The position numbers were made by a program, and so were the translations under genes. From NCBI RefSeq assembly GCF_029760955.1, contig NZ_CP121682.1, forward strand, positions 2,356,001-2,420,000: DNA of 64,000 nt, written 5' to 3'. How positions within the stretch are numbered: position 1 is the first letter of the stretch; each line of letters begins with the position of its first letter. Below the pieces are notes generated by a model that was not told the DNA's origin, ran no database searches, and worked only from the letters and a program-made list of their open reading frames with translations. The DNA is from Streptomyces cathayae. GTDB taxonomy: Bacteria; Actinomycetota; Actinomycetes; Streptomycetales; Streptomycetaceae. Shown here in pieces: positions 60,418-64,000 of the stretch.

Positions 60418-61653
60418 GTGACGTCGGAACGCAGGGGCGACTACCAGGAGCTGGTGGACGAGATCTCGGAGCTGCTGGGCGCTCCGGCGACCCTGGAGAA
60501 CCGCGACTTCGAGCTGATCGCGTTCGGGGCGTACGACAGCGAGGGCGACCTCGATCCGTCCGCGCTGGACCCGGTGCGCACCCGCTCGATCCTGACCCGC
60601 CGTTCGACGGTCGCCGTCCGCACCTGGTTCGAGGGTTTCGGCATCACCCGCGCGACCGGTCCGGTGCGCATCCCGCGCACCCCGGAGGCGGGTGTGCACC
60701 GCGGACGCATCTGCCTGCCGGTACGCCACAAGGGTGTCGTCCTCGGCTATGTCTGGCTGCTGGACTACGACCCGGGCCCCTCCGAGGTGCAGCTGAGCGC
60801 GGCCATGGGAGTGGCGGCCCGGATCGGGGCGCTGCTCGCCGACGAGGCGCAGCACGGCGCGGACCTGACCCGCGAGCTGCGGGCCGTCCTCGGTGCGGAA
60901 CGCGACTGGCAGCGCGGCATGGCGGTCGCCGAACTCCGTACCGCCCTCGGTGGCCGCGCCGACGGCCCGCACGTCATGGTCTGTGTGGCCCCGTGGCCCT
61001 CCGCCGATCCCGACGACGCCCCGTCGGTCCGTACAGTGCCGGGCGCGACGGCGCTGTGCACCCTGCCGTGGGGGGCCGCGGACGTGTCGCTGGCGCTGCT
61101 GCTGCGGCTGCGCGCGTCCGACGTGCTGGCCCCGGCGACGGCGGCCGCCTCGCGGCTCCTGGAGCGGGCGCACGGCAGCGGCTCCGGGCCCCGGGGCGGG
61201 GCGGTCGGCGCGCGGGAGGGCTCGGGCGGCCGTTCCGGTCCCGCCGTGGCCGCCGGGATCGCCGCGCCCCGCGCCGGCCTCGCCGAACTCGACGTCGCCT
61301 GGGGCGAGGCGTCGGCGGCGGCCCGCGCCGCCCTGGCCGAGCCCCGGTTCGGCCCGGCGGCCCGGTGGACCTCGATCGGCCCCTACCGGCTCCTGACCGC
61401 ACTCCCCGCGCGGGCCGCCCACGACCCCGTCGTCGGCCCGCTGCTCGCCCCGGCGCACCGGGAACTCGCCCGCACCGCCGAGACCTACCTCGACTGCGCG
61501 GGCCGGGCCGGCCGCACGGCCGGCGAGCTGGGCGTCCACCGTCAGACCCTGTACTACCGCCTGTCCCGCATCGAGCAGCTGACCGGCCTCGACCTGGACG
61601 ACGGCGAGGACCGGCTCCTGCTGCACATGGCGCTGAAGGCGCACCGCCTGTGA
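60418..61653 (+). CDS. PucR/CdaR-family transcriptional regulator of proline use
   Basis: A 411-residue regulator. The N-terminal half is a GAF/sensor-like domain ([43 protein letters not shown]), then an Ala-rich middle. The C-terminal PucR helix-turn-helix reads [53 protein letters not shown] in order; only its key [14 protein letters not shown] is diagnostic. In Streptomyces a PucR protein next to the proline operon activates proline catabolism. The GTG at 60418 is preferred to an earlier frame opening at 60331; neither has a strong ribosome binding site. Confidence 0.88.
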   Translation: MTSERRGDYQELVDEISELLGAPATLENRDFELIAFGAYDSEGDLDPSALDPVRTRSILTRRSTVAVRTWFEGFGITRATGPVRIPRTPEAGVHRGRICLPVRHKGVVLGYVWLLDYDPGPSEVQLSAAMGVAARIGALLADEAQHGADLTRELRAVLGAERDWQRGMAVAELRTALGGRADGPHVMVCVAPWPSADPDDAPSVRTVPGATALCTLPWGAADVSLALLLRLRASDVLAPATAAASRLLERAHGSGSGPRGGAVGAREGSGGRSGPAVAAGIAAPRAGLAELDVAWGEASAAARAALAEPRFGPAARWTSIGPYRLLTALPARAAHDPVVGPLLAPAHRELARTAETYLDCAGRAGRTAGELGVHRQTLYYRLSRIEQLTGLDLDDGEDRLLLHMALKAHRL

Positions 61654-61739
61654 TCTGATCACCGGGAGCCGTGTCGGCGCCGGGGACGGCCTTGCTCTCC
61701 CGGCCGACGAAAAAGACAGGAAAGACGGGCAGGACGGGT

Positions 61740-61783
61740 AAGGCGCCGGGCAGCCGAGACGGTTCTCGGCCGCCCGGCGCCTT
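61740..61783. terminator. Bidirectional terminator between the PucR gene and serA
   Basis: A 12-bp perfect outer stem (AAGGCGCCGGGC/GCCCGGCGCCTT) encloses a 7-bp inner stem (GCCGAGA/TCTCGGC) with a CGGT loop. It lies between two convergent genes. Confidence 0.9.
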
Positions 61784-61830
61784 TCAGTCCGGACGGGGGC
61801 CCGGGGGCGGGGCTCCCGGGGACGGCGGGA

Positions 61831-63420
61831 TCAGACCAGCTCCACCGACCGGGCCGACGTCGCCCCGATCTCCGCCGAGAGCTCACCCAGCACCGCGGGG
61901 GACACCGTGTCGTCGACCGTCAGCACGGCGAGTGCCTCGCCGCCGACCGTCGCACGGGCGACCTGCATGCCGGCGATGTTGATGCCCGCCTCGCCCAGGA
62001 TGCGGCCCACGGTGCCGACGACACCCGGACGGTCCTCGTAGCGCAGGACGACCATGTGGTCGGCGAGCGCGAGGTCCACGTCGTAGTCGCCGACCGCGAC
62101 GATCTTCTGGACGTTCTTGTGCCCGGCCAGCGTGCCGGAGACCGCGATCTCCTCGCCGTCGGCGAGGGTGCCGCGCACGGTGACCACGTTGCGGTGGTCG
62201 GCCGACTCGGAGCTGGTGGTCAGCCGCACCTCGACGCCCCGCTCCTGGGCGAACAGGGGCGCGTTCACATAGGACACCGTCTCGTCGACGACGTCCTCGA
62301 AGACGCCCTTGAGCGCCGAGAGCTCCAGCACCTTCACGTCGTGCTGGGTGATCTCGCCGTACACCTCGACGTCGAGGCGGACCGCGACCTCACCGGCGAG
62401 CGCGGTGAAGATCCGGCCGAGGCGCTCGGCGAGCGGCAGGCCCGGCTTGACGTCCTCGGCGATGACCCCGCCCTGCACGTTCACCGCGTCCGGGACCAGC
62501 TCACCGGCGAGCGCGAGGCGCACCGAACGGGCGACGGCGATGCCGGCCTTCTCCTGGGCCTCGTCGGTGGAGGCACCGAGGTGCGGGGTGCAGACGACCT
62601 GGTCGAACTCGAACAGCGGGGAGTCCGTGCACGGCTCCTTCGCGTACACGTCGAGGCCCGCGCCGGCGACGCGGCCCTCCTTGAGCGCCGCGTACAGCGC
62701 CTCCTCGTCGACGATGCCGCCGCGCGCGGCGTTGATGACGCGCACGCTCGGCTTGACCTTGCGCAGCGCCTCGTCGCCGATCAGGCCGAGCGTCTCGGGG
62801 GTCTTGGGCAGGTGGACGGTGATGAAGTCGGAGACCTCGAGCAGCTCGTCCAGCGTCAGCACCTTCACCCCCATCTGCGCGGCCCGCGCGGGCTGCACAT
62901 AGGGGTCGTAGGCGACGATCTTCATGCCGAAGGCGGACATGCGCTGCGCGACGAGGGCGCCGATCCGCCCCAGACCCACGACGCCGAGGGTCTTCTCGGC
63001 GAGCTCGACGCCCGTGTACTTGCTGCGCTTCCACTCGTGGTTCTTCAGCGCGGCGTTGGCCTGCGGGATGTTGCGCGCGGTGGCGACGATCAGTCCGCAG
63101 GCGAGTTCCGCGGCGGTCACGATGTTCGAGGTGGGGGCGTTGACCACCATCACGCCCGCCTTGGTGGCGGCGGAGACATCGACGTTGTCCAGGCCGACTC
63201 CGGCCCGCGCGACGACCTTGAGCTTCTTCGCGGCGGCGATGGCCTCGGCGTCGACCTTGGTGGCGGAGCGGATCAGGATCGCGTCCACGTCGGCGATGGC
63301 GGGCAGGAGCTCCGCCCGGTCCGCGCCGTTGCAGTGGCGGATCTCGAAGTCCGGGCCGAGCGCGTCCACGGTCGCGGGCGACAGTTCTTCGGCGATGAGT
63401 ACGACAGGTTTCGAGCTCAC
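61831..63420 (-). CDS. serA: D-3-phosphoglycerate dehydrogenase
   Basis: The first enzyme of serine synthesis, NAD-dependent. The 529-residue long form has the Rossmann loop GVVGLGRIGALVAQRM, ARAGVGLDNVDV, INAARGGIVDEEAL and the catalytic His in CTPHLGASTDEAQEKAG. An intervening (allosteric-substrate-binding) domain follows, then a C-terminal ACT domain beginning MVVLRYEDRPGVVGTVGRIL. This is the mycobacterial/actinobacterial type regulated by serine. GTG start with GAGG six bases upstream (63424-63430 region). The closest neighbour upstream is ilvC. Serine and branched-chain genes are not co-transcribed here. Confidence 0.96.
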   Translation of the reverse strand: MSSKPVVLIAEELSPATVDALGPDFEIRHCNGADRAELLPAIADVDAILIRSATKVDAEAIAAAKKLKVVARAGVGLDNVDVSAATKAGVMVVNAPTSNIVTAAELACGLIVATARNIPQANAALKNHEWKRSKYTGVELAEKTLGVVGLGRIGALVAQRMSAFGMKIVAYDPYVQPARAAQMGVKVLTLDELLEVSDFITVHLPKTPETLGLIGDEALRKVKPSVRVINAARGGIVDEEALYAALKEGRVAGAGLDVYAKEPCTDSPLFEFDQVVCTPHLGASTDEAQEKAGIAVARSVRLALAGELVPDAVNVQGGVIAEDVKPGLPLAERLGRIFTALAGEVAVRLDVEVYGEITQHDVKVLELSALKGVFEDVVDETVSYVNAPLFAQERGVEVRLTTSSESADHRNVVTVRGTLADGEEIAVSGTLAGHKNVQKIVAVGDYDVDLALADHMVVLRYEDRPGVVGTVGRILGEAGINIAGMQVARATVGGEALAVLTVDDTVSPAVLGELSAEIGATSARSVELV

Positions 63421-63728
63421 GTGAGTCCTCACATGTCCATGGGGGCTACCACCCGTGCACGGGTGGCGCCACGAGGGAGGACGGCCGTCCCGACGGCCGC
63501 ATGCGGTGGAGGGGAGCGGCGCCGGGGTGGCCTGCATTCCTCGGTGTCGCTCAGCCGCGTGGAAGACGCACGACGCTGTGGGCCTGACGCGTATGTCTCA
63601 GCAGTGTAGTGGCGCCGGGGCCCCGTCCTGCGTCACCGCAAAAGGATCATCCGGAAGTGGCCGGGCAGGCCTGTCGGCGAAGAATCCAGCCCCTGTGGCG
63701 TGGGAGATACGGGGGTGTGGGGCGAAGC
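63421..63728. promoter_or_regulatory. serA upstream region with an 18-bp perfect palindrome
   Basis: An 18-bp perfect palindrome (CCACCCGTGCACGGGTGG) at 63449-63466 lies 29 bases upstream of serA. It is either an operator or a leader hairpin. No convincing promoter hexamers or gene were found in the rest of this 308-base stretch. Confidence 0.5.
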
Positions 63729-63783
63729 CTCCGCGACGGCGCCGGCGGGGCCGGGGCGGCCCGGGCGCGGCACCGTCGCGGAG
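63729..63783 (-). terminator. Terminator of ilvC
   Basis: An 11-bp perfect stem (CTCCGCGACGG and complement) encloses a long GC-rich loop that itself can fold. It ends nine bases from the ilvC stop. Confidence 0.75.
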
Positions 63784-63791
63784 TGCTCGGC

Positions 63792-64000
63792 TCACGCGTC
63801 TTCGTCGACCCAGCTCATGAGCTTGCGCAGCTCCTTGCCGGTGGTCTCCAGGAGGTGCTCGGAGTCCTGCTTCTTGTACTCGTTGTACTTCTTCAGACCG
63901 CCGTGGTACTCGTCCATCCACTGCTGGGCGAAGGTGCCGTCCTGGATCTCGGCGAGGACCTTCCTCATCTCGGCCTTGGTGGCGTCGGTGATGATCCGCG
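63792..64000 (-). CDS. ilvC: Ketol-acid reductoisomerase, C-terminal part (cut by window edge)
   Basis: The last 69 codons of ilvC; the gene runs off the right edge, so the 5' part is not seen. The visible end reads ATKAEMRKVLAEIQDGTFAQ, QWMDEYHGGLKKYNEYKKQD and KELRKLMSWVDEDA. This matches the conserved C-terminal helical domain of class I ketol-acid reductoisomerase. That enzyme acts in valine, leucine and isoleucine synthesis and normally follows ilvBN. Confidence 0.93.
   Translation of the reverse strand, partial: RIITDATKAEMRKVLAEIQDGTFAQQWMDEYHGGLKKYNEYKKQDSEHLLETTGKELRKLMSWVDEDA

Noticed and set aside
1..64000. Mobile elements, prophage or CRISPR
   Set aside because: No transposase, integrase, phage structural gene, direct-repeat spacer array or sharp drop in G+C was seen.

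Overview
The window is chromosomal DNA from a high-GC actinomycete, almost certainly a Streptomyces. The G+C content is very high, third codon positions are G/C-rich, and GTG starts are frequent. The gene order, from memory, matches the core-chromosome segment of S. coelicolor running from ftsY down to ilvC (roughly SCO5580 to SCO5514, in reverse). I see no transposase, integrase, phage gene or CRISPR array. This is vertically inherited core genome with a few lineage-specific insertions.

Layout. (1) 0.3-4 kb: an orphan prim-pol-like protein convergent with ftsY, then the glucose permease glcP. (2) 4-9 kb: smc, a small coiled-coil protein and acylphosphatase. (3) 9-11.2 kb: a surface CAP/SCP protein and an HxlR regulator. 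(4) 11.2-21 kb: a housekeeping block on the minus strand. It carries mutM, rnc (absB), rpmF, a YceD/DUF177 protein, a DivIVA-like coiled-coil protein, coaD, rsmD, recG and a DAK2-domain protein, with rpmB divergent. (5) 21-29 kb: thiD-thiL, a one-domain Lrp protein, a DUF3515 lipoprotein, ddl-gpsA-plsC, cofC (F420 synthesis) plus a cold-shock-like small protein, and hupS. (6) 29-32.5 kb: leuCD divergent from the IclR regulator ndgR. (7) 32.5-36.3 kb: five tRNA genes (3 Glu-CTC, 2 Gln-CTG) close to gltX, a HAD hydrolase and an FAH-family protein. (8) 36.5-48 kb: a repeat-bearing small peptide gene, then two tandem conservons (cvnABCD x2). Each encodes a sensor-kinase-like protein, a roadblock protein, a DUF742 protein and a small GTPase. 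(9) 48-52.5 kb: accE-accB, a YceI protein with its own operator-rich promoter, and a TPM-like membrane protein. (10) 52.6-57.2 kb: cimA, ilvE and leuB. (11) 57.5-61.7 kb: proline catabolism (pruA, proline dehydrogenase) divergent from a PucR-type regulator. (12) 61.8-64 kb: serA and the 3' end of ilvC.

Branched-chain amino acid synthesis is spread across leuCD/ndgR, cimA, ilvE, leuB and ilvC, mostly as separate transcripts with strong terminators. gltX sits near its two presumed tRNA substrates. The two conservons are paralogous in-cis copies. Their cvnD genes contain a nearly identical 359-bp tract flanked by diverged sequence, which points to gene conversion.

Most worth a second look: the 62-residue peptide with two ANPRRT motifs upstream of conservon 1, a 24-bp tandem-repeat insertion in the SMC hinge, a transcription-attenuator-like leader before cimA, a structured rpmB leader, and a probably leaderless ndgR whose promoter lies inside a 29-bp palindrome. 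Locus-tag equivalences and family names come from memory. No database search was run.
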